Part shown: in pieces, positions 26,841 to 36,517 of the stretch
How positions within the stretch are numbered: the first letter of the stretch is position 1
Layout of the letters: each line of letters opens with the position of its first letter
From: Falsihalocynthiibacter arcticus
GTDB lineage: Bacteria > Pseudomonadota > Alphaproteobacteria > Rhodobacterales > Rhodobacteraceae
Reading direction: 5' to 3'
Assembly: GCF_000812665.2 (NCBI RefSeq)
Contig: NZ_CP014327.1
Location: forward strand, 2,757,501 to 2,821,500
DNA: 64,000 bases
Made by a program: the position numbers and the translations under genes
Notes under the pieces: generated by a model
What the model was told of the DNA's origin: nothing
Database searches by the model: none
The model's input: only the letters and a program-made list of their open reading frames with translations

Positions 26841-28235
26841 ATGGTCGATACCACTAAGACGCCTGCGCCATCTAACCATTTCGACGAAATTTACGGCTCC
26901 GACGAGATGTCGGTCCCGCTTTCAGAGAGCATCTTTCCCGGAAGCGAAAGTGACCCGCGCAATGTCTATGCGTCGATCCGCGACGAGTTGATGCTTGACG
27001 GCAACTCGCGCCAAAACCTCGCAACGTTCTGCCAGACTTGGGAAGAGCCTGAAATTCACCAGCTGATGGATGATTGCATCGACAAAAACATGGTGGATAA
27101 AGACGAATATCCACAGACTGCGGAGATCGAGCAGCGCTGTGTTCGTATGCTTGCGGACCTATGGAATGCACCCAGTGGCGCGGCTACAGGCTGTTCCACG
27201 ACGGGGTCGAGTGAGGCGGCGATGCTGGGTGGATTGGCGATGAAGCGCCGCTGGGAAGCCCGCCGCAAAGCCGAGGGCAAGCCCATAGACAAGCCCAACC
27301 TGATCACCGGTCCCGTGCAGGTTTGTTGGCATAAATTCACCCGCTATTGGGATGTGGAACACCGCGAAATTCCGATGGAAAACGGACGCCTTTTGATGAC
27401 GCCAGAAGAGGTGTTGAGCCTGTGTGACGAGAACACCATTGGTGTCGTGCCCACGCTTGGCGTGACCTTCACGGGGCAATACGAACCCGTTGAGGCGGTT
27501 TCTGCGGCGCTCGACAAGTATGAGGCTGAAACGGGCCTTGATATTCCGATCCACGTTGATGGCGCTTCGGGCGGGTTTCTTGCGCCGTTCTGTGCTCCTG
27601 AATTGATGTGGGATTTCCGCCTGCCACGGGTGAAGTCGATCAACGCGTCCGGACATAAATTTGGCCTCGCGCCGCTTGGTGTGGGCTGGATCGTTTGGCG
27701 CAGCGCCGACGATCTTCCGGAAAACTTGGTGTTCTGGGTGAATTATCTGGGCGGAAATATGCGCGATATCGGGCTTAATTTCTCGCGTCCGGGCGGGCCT
27801 ATCACGTGCCAATACTATAATTTCCAACGACTTGGGCGGGAAGGTTACACCAAAATCCACAAGGCGTGCTACGCGACCGCGCAATATCTCGCGGCCGAAA
27901 TTGGCGCGCTTGGGCCGTTTGACATTGTCTACGATGGCGATATGACGTCTGGTATCCCCGCTCTGTGTTGGACGCTCAAACCCGATGTTGATCTTGGATT
28001 TACCCTGTTCGATTTGGCCGATCGTCTGCGGATTTATGGCTGGCAAGTGCCCGCATATACCTTGCCTGCAAACTGTCAGACCCAAGCTATTCAACGCATT
28101 TTGGTGCGCAACGGAGTCAGTCGCGACCTTGCTACGCTCCTGATGCGCGACATCCGTAAAGCGTTGGCACATTTGACAAAACATCCGGCGGAAACACCGC
28201 TTGGCGAAAATGCCGCCGGTGGTTTTCATCATTGA
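26841..28235 (+). CDS. gadB: Glutamate decarboxylase
   Basis: A PLP enzyme that converts glutamate to GABA and CO2 while consuming a proton. The 464-residue length fits GadA/B. PLP lysine is Lys273 in [10 protein letters not shown]; substrate/cofactor motifs include [13 protein letters not shown] and [13 protein letters not shown]. The C-terminus ends in two histidines (GGFHH); in E. coli GadB a penultimate-region histidine closes the active site at neutral pH, so acid gating may be conserved. No glutamate/GABA antiporter is adjacent, but a membrane protein is translationally coupled. GABA made here could enter GabT/GabD. Confidence 0.95.
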   Translation: MVDTTKTPAPSNHFDEIYGSDEMSVPLSESIFPGSESDPRNVYASIRDELMLDGNSRQNLATFCQTWEEPEIHQLMDDCIDKNMVDKDEYPQTAEIEQRCVRMLADLWNAPSGAATGCSTTGSSEAAMLGGLAMKRRWEARRKAEGKPIDKPNLITGPVQVCWHKFTRYWDVEHREIPMENGRLLMTPEEVLSLCDENTIGVVPTLGVTFTGQYEPVEAVSAALDKYEAETGLDIPIHVDGASGGFLAPFCAPELMWDFRLPRVKSINASGHKFGLAPLGVGWIVWRSADDLPENLVFWVNYLGGNMRDIGLNFSRPGGPITCQYYNFQRLGREGYTKIHKACYATAQYLAAEIGALGPFDIVYDGDMTSGIPALCWTLKPDVDLGFTLFDLADRLRIYGWQVPAYTLPANCQTQAIQRILVRNGVSRDLATLLMRDIRKALAHLTKHPAETPLGENAAGGFHH

Positions 28236-29125
28236 CCGAAGACTGTCGCATCCCCTCCACTGATGGGCCGAAAGTCAGCGCTGCAAGCGGCCCATGGCCG
28301 TTTGTAACGCGTCGGCAATATGCGCATCGTGGGCAACAGCACGTCTGGCGCTCGCGAGATCATCGCAAGGGATTGCGGCGGGCATTTTTGCCCACTTATA
28401 GTGACGCGTGGAAACCAGAAAGCCTGAACGTCTGGATCGGCAGCGGGTTCTCGATTGGATCGTTCTTGTTCATCGCCGGTTCGATTCTAACGCTGTGGCC
28501 TGTGGCTGCGCACACCTTTTCGATGTCTGGATTTGACGTTAATGCGGTCTTTTTCCTCGGTTCGATTTTTTTCACGATAGCGGGATACCTGCAGTTGTTT
28601 CAGGCCGCGAACTCGGGCGCATTACCGCATGAAAACGCTGAACCTCGGCGGTTTGTATTGATTGGCTGGCAACCCTCTCAAATCGGCTGGCTTAGTAGTT
28701 TTTTGCAATTCCTGGGAACGCTTTTATTTAATGCCTGCACCTTTATGGCGTTGCTGTCGATTGAAAGCTGGCTTCAGCAGGACTTAGCGATTTGGGTACC
28801 AGATCTGCTTGGGTCCATCCTTTTTCTCACCTCTGGATATCTGGCATTTATTGAGACTTGCCACCGCTATTGGTCGTGGCGACCGTGGGATATCTCGTGG
28901 TGGGGCGCGTTGGTCAATTTCGCGGGTTGCGTCGCGTTTATGATCTCTGCCGTTATGGCCTTCGTGCCGTCAGGTGGCGCGAGCAGTGCTGTTATTACTG
29001 CGTCGGTCGCTTGGACGTTGATTGGAGCCATTGGTTTTTTTGCGGGCGCTGTGCTCGTGCTGGTGGAATGCCGCGTAAACGCCTCTCCACCAGTTGCGTT
29101 GCCGTCCACAACTCCGACCTTATAA
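28232..29125 (+). CDS. Membrane protein coupled to gadB, YrhK-like repeats
   Basis: A 297-residue protein with about six membrane segments from residue 68 on, after a hydrophilic, arginine-rich N-terminus. Two halves look alike: a span pair with a small-residue motif ([17 protein letters not shown] and [18 protein letters not shown]), resembling the YrhK domain. The start overlaps the gadB stop by four bases (ATGA), so the two are co-translated. It is not an amino-acid antiporter of the GadC family. The function is unknown; a link to acid stress or GABA handling is inferred only from the coupling. Confidence 0.75.
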   Translation: MTEDCRIPSTDGPKVSAASGPWPFVTRRQYAHRGQQHVWRSRDHRKGLRRAFLPTYSDAWKPESLNVWIGSGFSIGSFLFIAGSILTLWPVAAHTFSMSGFDVNAVFFLGSIFFTIAGYLQLFQAANSGALPHENAEPRRFVLIGWQPSQIGWLSSFLQFLGTLLFNACTFMALLSIESWLQQDLAIWVPDLLGSILFLTSGYLAFIETCHRYWSWRPWDISWWGALVNFAGCVAFMISAVMAFVPSGGASSAVITASVAWTLIGAIGFFAGAVLVLVECRVNASPPVALPSTTPTL

Positions 29126-29130
29126 GGCGC

Positions 29131-29922
29131 TTACTGGTTAAGGGTGCGCCAAAGATCGTTCACGTGGTCGGCGATGATTTCGGGGACCTCAAGGCAGGGC
29201 AGATGCCCAACACCTTGGATGATTTCCAGCTTTGAATCCGCAATCAAGTCAGAGAGTGCACGTACAAGTTCGGGCGGCGTCGCTTTGTCTTCGGAGCCGC
29301 CAATGCAGATTGTAGGGACGGCTATCGCGCGGGTTGATACGGTTAGGTCCGCGTCGCGAATGGCTCTGCATGATTGCGCATAGCCCTCGACGGTGGTTCG
29401 CGTCAGCATGTTGCGATATCCCGCCAATTGCGCGGATTTAGTCTTGTGGAATTCTGCTGAAAACCACCTTTCCATCACCGCATCCGCCATGGGTTCCAGG
29501 CCCGTGGCTTCGACCGCGTCGATACGCTGGTTCCACGTGGCGTCGTCGCCGATTTTCGCACCCGTGTTGCTCAACACAAGCCCCGCGACCAGATCGGGGC
29601 GAAGGGCAGCAAGAGATTGGGCGATCAATCCACCAACGGATACGCCGCAAATGATGGCCGCTGTGAGGCCAAGATGGTCCATCAAACCGGCCACATCTTG
29701 AGCGAGGCCTTCAATGCTGATCGCTCCCATATCACTCAGACCGTGCCCGCGTTTATCCATCATCAATTTAGGAACATCAGGCAGTTTGTCTGCCACGCCC
29801 TGCCAAATCCGAAAATCTGTTCCCAAGGAGTTGAGGAAGACAACGGGCTTCGCCGCTTTTGTTTCGGAGTGGAAGCTGTAGTGCAAATTGGTGTCGCGGA
29901 TTTTTTCGAATTGTAATGACAT
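29131..29922 (-). CDS. pcaD: 3-oxoadipate enol-lactonase (alpha/beta hydrolase)
   Basis: A 263-residue alpha/beta hydrolase. The nucleophile is Ser95 in CGVSVGGL, the acid lies in GGSEDKATPP and the base is His240 in GVGHLP. PcaD hydrolyses 3-oxoadipate enol-lactone in the beta-ketoadipate pathway. ATG 29922 (MSLQFEK) is preferred over the upstream in-frame ATG at 29979, whose extension has no family similarity. No other pca gene lies nearby, so an orphan enol-lactonase or a related ester hydrolase is possible. It converges on the gadB unit with a 5-bp gap. Confidence 0.75.
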   Translation of the reverse strand: MSLQFEKIRDTNLHYSFHSETKAAKPVVFLNSLGTDFRIWQGVADKLPDVPKLMMDKRGHGLSDMGAISIEGLAQDVAGLMDHLGLTAAIICGVSVGGLIAQSLAALRPDLVAGLVLSNTGAKIGDDATWNQRIDAVEATGLEPMADAVMERWFSAEFHKTKSAQLAGYRNMLTRTTVEGYAQSCRAIRDADLTVSTRAIAVPTICIGGSEDKATPPELVRALSDLIADSKLEIIQGVGHLPCLEVPEIIADHVNDLWRTLNQ

Positions 29923-30344
29923 AGTGTGGCTGCCCGTTATCCAAGGTTGGAGCGTACCAGTTGCGGTACGCGTTTTCAAAAACCTGCGGCGCGAAACCGC
30001 ACCGACCTAATACATAACGTATCACAGGCTGATCTGCGTGCACTTCATTTTTTATGTCTGTGATGAATTTAGTGATGGAGGGTGGTTGAGTATATCTATT
30101 AAATTCAATAAGTTACTATTCTATTCTAATGCGTCACATCAATCTCAGTGGGCAAGCGACACTATCTAAATATGCGACCTCACGCGCGCTATCAAGATTC
30201 CCCAGGCATGTTTTTTGCTAGAATTTGACAGAAGCGCCCCGAAAGTTTCGGAAATTTCTAGCGCTACGTTTTAGGCAAAACAAGCGTTGTTAGTTACAAA
30301 AGCAACTGATATTTTAGACGCAATGGCAATTGTCGGAGGCCTCC
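29923..30344. promoter_or_regulatory. Intergenic region with the divergent pcaD and hmgA promoters
   Basis: A 422-bp AT-rich spacer with no supported gene. Close to hmgA, an imperfect inverted repeat AGTTAC-aaaa-GCAACT (30292-30307) is a candidate operator. A second short repeat, CGAAA-gt-TTTCG, lies near 30239-30250. The hmgA SD is GGAGG, five bases before the ATG, and is itself part of the palindrome GGAGGCCTCC. No regulator gene is adjacent. Confidence 0.4.
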
Positions 30345-31706
30345 ATGAATACGCAAATTCCACCAAACCGAATGATTCAGGCCCCGTCCTTGCCGGGACC
30401 CAACACGGGTTACATGCCCGGGTTTGGCAATGACTATGAGACCGAAGTGCTTGAGGGGGCGTTGCCACAGGGCATGAATAGTCCGCAGAAATGCAACTAT
30501 GGTCTGTATGGTGAGCAGCTGTCAGGAACGGCGTTCACCGCGCCAAGTCATCAAAACGAACGCACGTGGTGTTATCGAATTCGTCCGTCGGTTAAGCATT
30601 CGCACCGATATGAAAAAATCGATCTGCCGTATTGGAAATCCGCGCCGAACGTCCTGAATGATGTGACCAGCCTTGGGCAATATCGCTGGGATCCGGTGCC
30701 CCACGGCGATCATCCACTGACGTGGTTGACGGGGATGCGCACGATGACGACGGCGGGAGATGTGAACACTCAAGTCGGCATGGCGACCCATATTTATCTG
30801 GTCACTGAAAGCATGGAAGACAGCTATTTCTTCTCGGCAGACAGCGAAATGCTGGTGGTGCCACAGGAGGGGCGACTGCGGTTTTATACCGAGCTTGGCA
30901 TTCTGGATGTGGAGCCTAAGGAAATCGCGATTATCCCGCGCGGGCTTGTGTATCGCGTCGAAGTGCTTGAGGGGCCTGCCCGCGGATTTGTCTGCGAGAA
31001 TTATGGACAGAAATTTGAGCTGCCGGGGCGGGGTCCGATTGGGGCGAATTGTATGGCTAACCCGCGCGACTTTAAGGCGCCTGTTGCAGCCTATGAAGAT
31101 CGCGAAGTGCCCTCAACTGTGACCGTGAAATGGTGCGGCCAGTTCCATGAAACCAAGATCGGCCAGTCGCCGTTGGATGTGGTGGCATGGCATGGAAATT
31201 ACGCGCCCGTGAAATACGACCTGCGGACGTATTGCCCTGTTGGGGCGATCTTGTTTGATCATCCAGACCCTTCGATTTTTACCGTTCTGACGGCGCCTTC
31301 GGGGCAAGCTGGGACGGCCAATATCGACTTTGTGCTGTTCCGCGAGCGCTGGATGGTGGCCGAAGATACCTTCCGTCCGCCTTGGTACCACAAGAATATT
31401 ATGTCCGAGATGATGGGCAATATTTATGGCAAGTATGATGCCAAACCGAAGGGGTTTGTGCCCGGCGGGATTAGTTTGCACAATATGATGTTGCCGCATG
31501 GTCCAGATAAAAATGCGTTTGAAGGCGCGTCCAATGCCGACCTCAAGGCCGAGAAACTCGACAACACGATGTCGTTTATGTTCGAGACCCGTTTTCCCCA
31601 ACATCTGACCGCATTCGCTGGTAAGGAAGCGCCGCTTCAGGATGACTATATCGATTGTTGGGAGAGTCTTGAGAAGAAATTCGACGGGACTGCGGGCAAG
31701 AAATGA
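30345..31706 (+). CDS. hmgA: Homogentisate 1,2-dioxygenase
   Basis: An Fe(II) ring-cleaving dioxygenase that opens homogentisate to maleylacetoacetate in tyrosine/phenylalanine breakdown. The 453-residue protein has the family's hallmarks: [12 protein letters not shown] at the N-terminus, [19 protein letters not shown], and [16 protein letters not shown] with the iron-binding His and Glu. The start at 30345 has a GGAGG SD and gives the usual N-terminus; the frame to 30330 adds only five residues. fahA follows after about 80 bases. maiA (maleylacetoacetate isomerase) and hpd are not in the window. Confidence 0.96.
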   Translation: MNTQIPPNRMIQAPSLPGPNTGYMPGFGNDYETEVLEGALPQGMNSPQKCNYGLYGEQLSGTAFTAPSHQNERTWCYRIRPSVKHSHRYEKIDLPYWKSAPNVLNDVTSLGQYRWDPVPHGDHPLTWLTGMRTMTTAGDVNTQVGMATHIYLVTESMEDSYFFSADSEMLVVPQEGRLRFYTELGILDVEPKEIAIIPRGLVYRVEVLEGPARGFVCENYGQKFELPGRGPIGANCMANPRDFKAPVAAYEDREVPSTVTVKWCGQFHETKIGQSPLDVVAWHGNYAPVKYDLRTYCPVGAILFDHPDPSIFTVLTAPSGQAGTANIDFVLFRERWMVAEDTFRPPWYHKNIMSEMMGNIYGKYDAKPKGFVPGGISLHNMMLPHGPDKNAFEGASNADLKAEKLDNTMSFMFETRFPQHLTAFAGKEAPLQDDYIDCWESLEKKFDGTAGKK

Positions 31707-31789
31707 AAAGTTATTTTATGTTTAAGTCGCAATGGAATATGTGATGTGACGCGCCGCGCCGATCAACAGCAGATTGTTAAGGGGACATC

Positions 31790-33051
31790 ATGACGAAATT
31801 GCATCGCTCTTGGGTGGAAAGCGCCAACAACGCCTCGACTTCTTTCCCACTCAATAACTTGCCCTACGGTGTGTTCTCTGTGGGCGAAACCTCTCCGCGA
31901 TGCGGGGTGGCTATTGGGGACTATATCCTTGATATTCAATTGCTTGAAGGCGCAGGGCTGCTCGACTTTAACGGTGCATTTGGGGGGGGGCGTGGAACGC
32001 GTTTATGGCTCAAGGCCGCAGCAAATGGGATGCGCTGCGCACGCGTTTGATCGAGTTGTTGGCCGAGGGAAGCAAAGAGCAGGAGCGCGTCGCGGCCTAC
32101 TTGGTTGCCCAGTGTGAGGCCACCCTACACATGCCCTTTCAAGTGCGCGAATACACCGATTTTTACGCAGGCATTCAGCACGCCAAAAATATGGGTGAAA
32201 TCCTGCGTGGGTCGCCTGATTTGCCCGCGAATTGGTTGCACATTCCCATCGGTTATAATGGGCGCGCGTCCTCGATTGTGGTGTCGGGCACGCCGATCCA
32301 CCGCCCCAACGGCCAGACTAAAGCGCCGGACGCCGAGGTGCCATCCTTTGGCCCAACCAAACGTTTGGACATCGAATTGGAATTGGGCGCCATCGTGGGG
32401 ACGGGCACTAAGTTGGGCCAACCGATTACGGTGGATGAGGCCGACGACATGATCTTTGGCTATGTTCTGCTCAATGATTGGTCTGCGCGCGATATCCAAG
32501 GCTGGGAATACCAACCGCTAGGCCCGTTTCAAGGCAAAGCCTTTGGCACAAGCATCAGCCCGTGGATCGTAACGTCTGCCGCGCTAAACCCCTTCCGCGC
32601 GGCGACACCACCGCGTGTAAAGGCGCTGCTACCCTATTTGAACGGCACAAAAAACGGGTTGTATGACATTGATCTTGAGGTGCTGATGCAACCCCAAGGG
32701 GCTGCGACAGCCACCGTAATCAGCAGAACCAACTACAATCGCATGTATTACTCTGCCGCCGAACAACTGTGCCACCACGCAAGCAGCGGTTGCGCCATGA
32801 ACACGGCGGATTTGTTGGGATCGGGCACAATTTCGGGGCCCACACGCGACGAGTTTGGATCGCTCATGGAACTCAGCTGGGCAGGGCGCAAACCCTTCGC
32901 CTTAGACACTGGCGAAATCCGCAGCTTCATCGAAGACGGTGACACGCTAACTTTGCGAGGTAAAGCGCAAGGGGACGGGTATATCATTGGGTTTGGCGAC
33001 AGTAGCGGGACGATACTTCCCGCTGTAACTCTTGGCCCCTCAGAAGCCTGA
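31790..33051 (+). pseudogene. fahA: Fumarylacetoacetase, broken by a frameshift in a G run
   Basis: FahA hydrolyses fumarylacetoacetate to fumarate and acetoacetate, the last homogentisate step. The first frame (from ATG 31790, MTKLHRSWVESAN) is normal to LDFNGAF, then enters a G9 run (31982-31990) and stops at 32050. The rest, beginning AWNAFMAQGRSKWD, continues in another frame to 33051. Ten Gs would restore one open frame of about 420 residues, the usual length. Metal and active-site motifs survive: YTDFYAGIQHAKNMG, ELELGAIVG and DWSARDIQGWEYQPLGPFQGK. Because the rest is undamaged, a one-base sequencing miss is likely. Otherwise the homogentisate pathway would be blocked. Confidence 0.88.
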
Positions 33052-33086
33052 CAAATAGTATTCCATAACTAGATTTCAAAAATGTG

Positions 33087-33140
33087 TTGACTGGCTGGAA
33101 CGTTCCAAATAATAGTGGATTCGAAATTGGAACGTTCCAA
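33087..33140 (+). promoter_or_regulatory. Sigma-70-like promoter with two LacI-type operators
   Basis: TTGACT (33087-33092) and TAATAG (33110-33115) are 17 bases apart. Between them lies TGGAACGTTCCA (33096-33107); a second copy, TTGGAACGTTCCAA (33127-33140), lies just after the expected start site. Their centres are 32 bp apart, about three helical turns. The core GGAACGTTCC is a perfect palindrome with a central CG, as LacI-family proteins bind. A LacI regulator is encoded at 47346-48374 in the operon that starts here. Confidence 0.75.
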
Positions 33141-33158
33141 AAATGGTTGGGAGATAGT

Positions 33159-34160
33159 ATGAACTGGGGATTGATTGGGGCGAGCACGATTGCAGCCGGG
33201 CATATGATTTCGGCGATCCGGTCTTGTGCGGGCAATCAGATTATTTCAGTGCTCAGCGCAAATGCTGAACGGGGTGCGGAGTATGCAAAGACGCATGATA
33301 TCAGGTCCTCCACAACGGATCTTGAGGCGATGCTTGCCGACCCGAATCTTGATGCCGTCTATATCTCAACCACAAACGAAAAGCATAAATTTCAAGCGCT
33401 TGCTGCGATTGCTGCGGGCAAACATGTGCTGTGTGAAAAGCCTTTGGCGATGTCCTGTGCGGATGCGCTTGAGATGGTCAATGCTGCCGAGGAAGCGGGC
33501 GTTGTTCTCGCGACGAACCACCATTTGCGCAATGCAGGGTCGCATTTGAAAATCAAAGAGTTGATCGATGCGGGCCGGATTGGCAATGTGCAGGCTGTGC
33601 GCGTTTTCCATGCGGTTTACCTGCCTGAATCGCTTCAAGGCTGGCGTATTAACAGTGCGGCGGCGGGGGGCGGTGTCATACCAGATATCGTTGTGCATGA
33701 CGCGGACACGGTTGGCTTTCATCTCGGGGAATATCCGTTGGAAGTGACCGCAATTGAGGCCTCCGGCAGTTTGGGGCAGGGGGTTGAGGATTCAGTCATG
33801 TCTGTCTGGAAAATGCCGTCAGGAATATTGGTCCAGACCCATGAAGGTTTCACGCTTCGCCACGCCGAAACGGGTCTCGAATTTCATGGCACCAAAGGGT
33901 CGATCATTGCCAAAAACGTAATGACGCAACAGCCCATTGGGCAAGTTGAATTGCGCACGGCGGACGGCGTTGAGGAGATTAAGTTCAGCGATCATAATCT
34001 CTATGCGCGGTCGATAGATCACTTTATGGGCGCGGTTGCTGGGCAGGGTCAGCCAGCCGCGACAGGGCGCGATGGCGTGCGCTCGCTTGCCGTCGCCGCA
34101 GCCGTCAAACAGGCCGCGACCACGGGAACCCGCGTCGCTGTCAATTACGGAGGCTTGTAA
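33159..34160 (+). CDS. Gfo/Idh/MocA-family oxidoreductase
   Basis: A 333-residue NAD(P)-dependent dehydrogenase. The Rossmann start is GLIGASTIAAGHMI; the family's EKP motif is seen as LCEKPLAM (about residue 92), and a catalytic-region segment as GGGVIPDIVVHDADTVGF. Such enzymes oxidise or reduce sugars, inositols and related cyclic polyols. It is the first gene after the LacI-type promoter, and the CoA-transferase gene follows in three bases. ATG 33159 has GGGAGA upstream; the earlier in-frame starts lie in the operator region. The substrate is unknown. Confidence 0.88.
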   Translation: MNWGLIGASTIAAGHMISAIRSCAGNQIISVLSANAERGAEYAKTHDIRSSTTDLEAMLADPNLDAVYISTTNEKHKFQALAAIAAGKHVLCEKPLAMSCADALEMVNAAEEAGVVLATNHHLRNAGSHLKIKELIDAGRIGNVQAVRVFHAVYLPESLQGWRINSAAAGGGVIPDIVVHDADTVGFHLGEYPLEVTAIEASGSLGQGVEDSVMSVWKMPSGILVQTHEGFTLRHAETGLEFHGTKGSIIAKNVMTQQPIGQVELRTADGVEEIKFSDHNLYARSIDHFMGAVAGQGQPAATGRDGVRSLAVAAAVKQAATTGTRVAVNYGGL

Positions 34161-34163
34161 GCC

Positions 34164-35738
34164 ATGCTTTCGAAGATTGTGTCCGCCGCAGAGGCGGTCT
34201 CGAAAATTAAGGACAGGGACGTTGTGACTGTGTCGTCGTCGTCTGGATTGGGGTGTCCTGATCTGGTGCTCAAGGCACTTGGCAACCGGTTCGCACAGGA
34301 GGGCCATCCTCGCGATTTGACCACTTTGCACCCGATTGCGGCGGGCGATATGTACGGCATCAAAGGTATCGATCATCTTGCGCAAGACGGCTTGCTGGCG
34401 CGGATCATTGCGGGGTCCTATCCCAGCGGCCCCTCCTCTTTGCCGATGCCTGCCATTTGGGAAATGCTGACGGAAAACCGCGTGGCGGCGTATAATGTGC
34501 CGTCGGGTATTCTGTTTGATATGCACCGAGATGTGGCCGCCAGAAGGCCGGGCGTTTTGACCAAAGTGGGGCTTGAGACATTCGTTGATCCAGTGCGGGA
34601 AGGCTGCGCGATGAATGAACGAGCTGCCGCCGAACCAATTGTCCATAAACAGGAATTTGCGGGAGAAACATGGCTGCATTTTCCGAATATCGTACCCAAT
34701 ATTGCGATTATTCGCGCCACCACCGCCGACGAACGCGGCAATCTCACCTTTGAACACGAAGGTGCAACGCTTGGCGCGTTAGATCAGGCAATTGCCGTGC
34801 GCAATCATCGTGGCATCGTTATCGCGCAAGTGAAACGTGTGACGGCGGCGGGTTCGCTCCGTCCACATGACGTGCATATCCCCGGACATTTGGTCGATTA
34901 TGTAGTGATTGACCCTGATCAAAAACAGACAACAGAAACCACGTATGATCCTGCGATTTCGGGGGAAATTATGCGTCCGTGGGACAGTTTCTCCCTTCCT
35001 GAATATGGCGTCGAGAAGGTTATTGCGCGCCGCGCTGCGATGGAGCTGAAGGAGGGGGATACCGCCAACCTAGGGTTTGGAATTTCGGCGAATGTGCCAC
35101 GGGTCCTTCTGGAGGAAGGGTATCCGCAATCGGTGACGTGGACGATTGAACAAGGTGCTGTCGGCGGCGTCCCATTGACTGATTTCGCCTTTGGCTGTGC
35201 CTCCAACGCGGATGCGATTTTGCCGTCGCCAACGCAGTTTACCTACTTTCAAGGGGGCGGGTTTGACGTCTCGTTCCTGTCGTTTTTAGAGGTAGATCGC
35301 GACGGAAATGTCAACGTGTCAAAGCTGGGGAAGAAGCCCTATTTGACGGCGGGATGCGGCGGGTTCGTCGACATCACGGCCCACGCCCGCAAGATTGTTT
35401 TCTCGGGATATTTCGCCGCAGGTGCCAAATTGGAAGTGTCCGAGAGCGGAATTCGGGTCGCGGCACAGGGGAATTTTACCAAAATGGTAGAGATGGTTGA
35501 GCATGTTACTTTTGCGGGGCAACGCGCGCGACGCCAAGGGCAAGACGTTATTTACATCACCGAAAGATGCGTGATGCGCCTGGAAGACAACGGTCTCGTT
35601 GCCTTCGAAATTATGCCCGGAATTGATCCGGAGGTTGACATAATCGCCGCAAGTGAAGGTCGCGTTGCTGTGGCTAAAGACGTTAAAATTATGCCGCTTT
35701 CACTGCTGTCCGAAGGGAAGATGGGGTTGAAGCTATGA
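34164..35738 (+). CDS. Acyl-CoA:acetate/3-ketoacid CoA-transferase, single-chain (YdiF/family I-like)
   Basis: A 524-residue protein made of fused alpha and beta CoA-transferase domains. The C-terminal domain has the active-site glutamate in VTWTIEQGAVGG (about residue 333) and an oxyanion loop GFGISANVP. It transfers CoA to a carboxylic acid, making an acyl-CoA. The next gene, an enoyl-CoA hydratase, overlaps by four bases, so the acid made upstream is probably activated and then hydrated or dehydrated. Which acid is not known. Confidence 0.87.
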   Translation: MLSKIVSAAEAVSKIKDRDVVTVSSSSGLGCPDLVLKALGNRFAQEGHPRDLTTLHPIAAGDMYGIKGIDHLAQDGLLARIIAGSYPSGPSSLPMPAIWEMLTENRVAAYNVPSGILFDMHRDVAARRPGVLTKVGLETFVDPVREGCAMNERAAAEPIVHKQEFAGETWLHFPNIVPNIAIIRATTADERGNLTFEHEGATLGALDQAIAVRNHRGIVIAQVKRVTAAGSLRPHDVHIPGHLVDYVVIDPDQKQTTETTYDPAISGEIMRPWDSFSLPEYGVEKVIARRAAMELKEGDTANLGFGISANVPRVLLEEGYPQSVTWTIEQGAVGGVPLTDFAFGCASNADAILPSPTQFTYFQGGGFDVSFLSFLEVDRDGNVNVSKLGKKPYLTAGCGGFVDITAHARKIVFSGYFAAGAKLEVSESGIRVAAQGNFTKMVEMVEHVTFAGQRARRQGQDVIYITERCVMRLEDNGLVAFEIMPGIDPEVDIIAASEGRVAVAKDVKIMPLSLLSEGKMGLKL

Positions 35739-36517
35739 GCAATGTACATCTTGATCTCACCGATGGTGTCGCAGAGTTACGACTGGATAATCCCACCAAA
35801 CTCAACGCCTTGACGCCCGCAATGCTTGCCGACCTTGAGCGCCATTTGACTGTACTGGAAACGAATGCCGATTTGCGTTGTGTCGTCCTTACGGCGCAAG
35901 GGGATCGCGCGTTTTGCGTGGGGGCAGATATCAACGCGTGGGCGGACTTGTCGCCGATGGATTTCGCACGCTATTGGATCCGCAGCGGCCATCGGATTTT
36001 TGACCGTATCGCGCGCCTTCACGTGCCGACAATTGCGGTGCTTTCCGGCCACGCTTTTGGCGGCGGGCTGGAACTCGCGGCTGCCTGTGATTTGCGTGTG
36101 GCGAGCCCGCGCGCAACGCTGGCTCTTCCTGAAACAGGGGTTGGGATTGTGCCAGGATGGTCCGGAACACAGCGCCTAGTTCAGTTGATGCCAGCGGCCA
36201 TTCTAAAAGAGCTGGTCCTAACGGGGCGTCGGTTAAGTGCTGAGCGCGCCTATACGTTGGGGTTTGTGAATTCCGTTTCCGATGATCCGCGCGGCGACGC
36301 ATTTGCTATGGCCGCCGAGATAAAAACCAAGTCGCCACAGGCCACTGAGGTGGCGAAATATATGTTGGCGGCGGCGCTAAATGAGGAGCGCAGCGCCATG
36401 ATCGAGGCTTTAGGCGGTGCGGTTATGGCCGCCTCGCCAGACAAAACCGAAGGGGTTGCCGCGTTTCGCGCCAAACGCCCTGCAAATTTCAAGGATAATT
36501 CCCGTGATGACACATGA
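35735..36517 (+). CDS. Enoyl-CoA hydratase/isomerase family protein
   Basis: A 260-residue crotonase-fold protein. The oxyanion-hole segments are CVGADINAWADL and HAFGGGLELAAACDLRVASP; the catalytic-glutamate region reads LALPETGVGIVPGWSGTQRL. It could hydrate a 2-enoyl-CoA, or isomerise or hydrolyse a related thioester. Its start overlaps the CoA-transferase stop (ATGA) and its end overlaps the next ATG by 11 bases, a tightly packed operon. Confidence 0.88.
   Translation: MSNVHLDLTDGVAELRLDNPTKLNALTPAMLADLERHLTVLETNADLRCVVLTAQGDRAFCVGADINAWADLSPMDFARYWIRSGHRIFDRIARLHVPTIAVLSGHAFGGGLELAAACDLRVASPRATLALPETGVGIVPGWSGTQRLVQLMPAAILKELVLTGRRLSAERAYTLGFVNSVSDDPRGDAFAMAAEIKTKSPQATEVAKYMLAAALNEERSAMIEALGGAVMAASPDKTEGVAAFRAKRPANFKDNSRDDT

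Noticed and set aside
27159-28232. A 357-codon open frame opposite gadB
   Set aside because: It is antisense to a clear glutamate decarboxylase, has no recognisable domain or SD, and such shadows are common in moderately GC-rich genes.
31982-31990. G9 run as a programmed frameshift site for fahA
   Set aside because: No stimulatory SD or structure is evident and FahA is not known to use recoding; sequencing error fits better.
33819-34757. A 312-codon minus-strand frame spanning two genes
   Set aside because: It crosses the Gfo/Idh and CoA-transferase genes and resembles no protein family.
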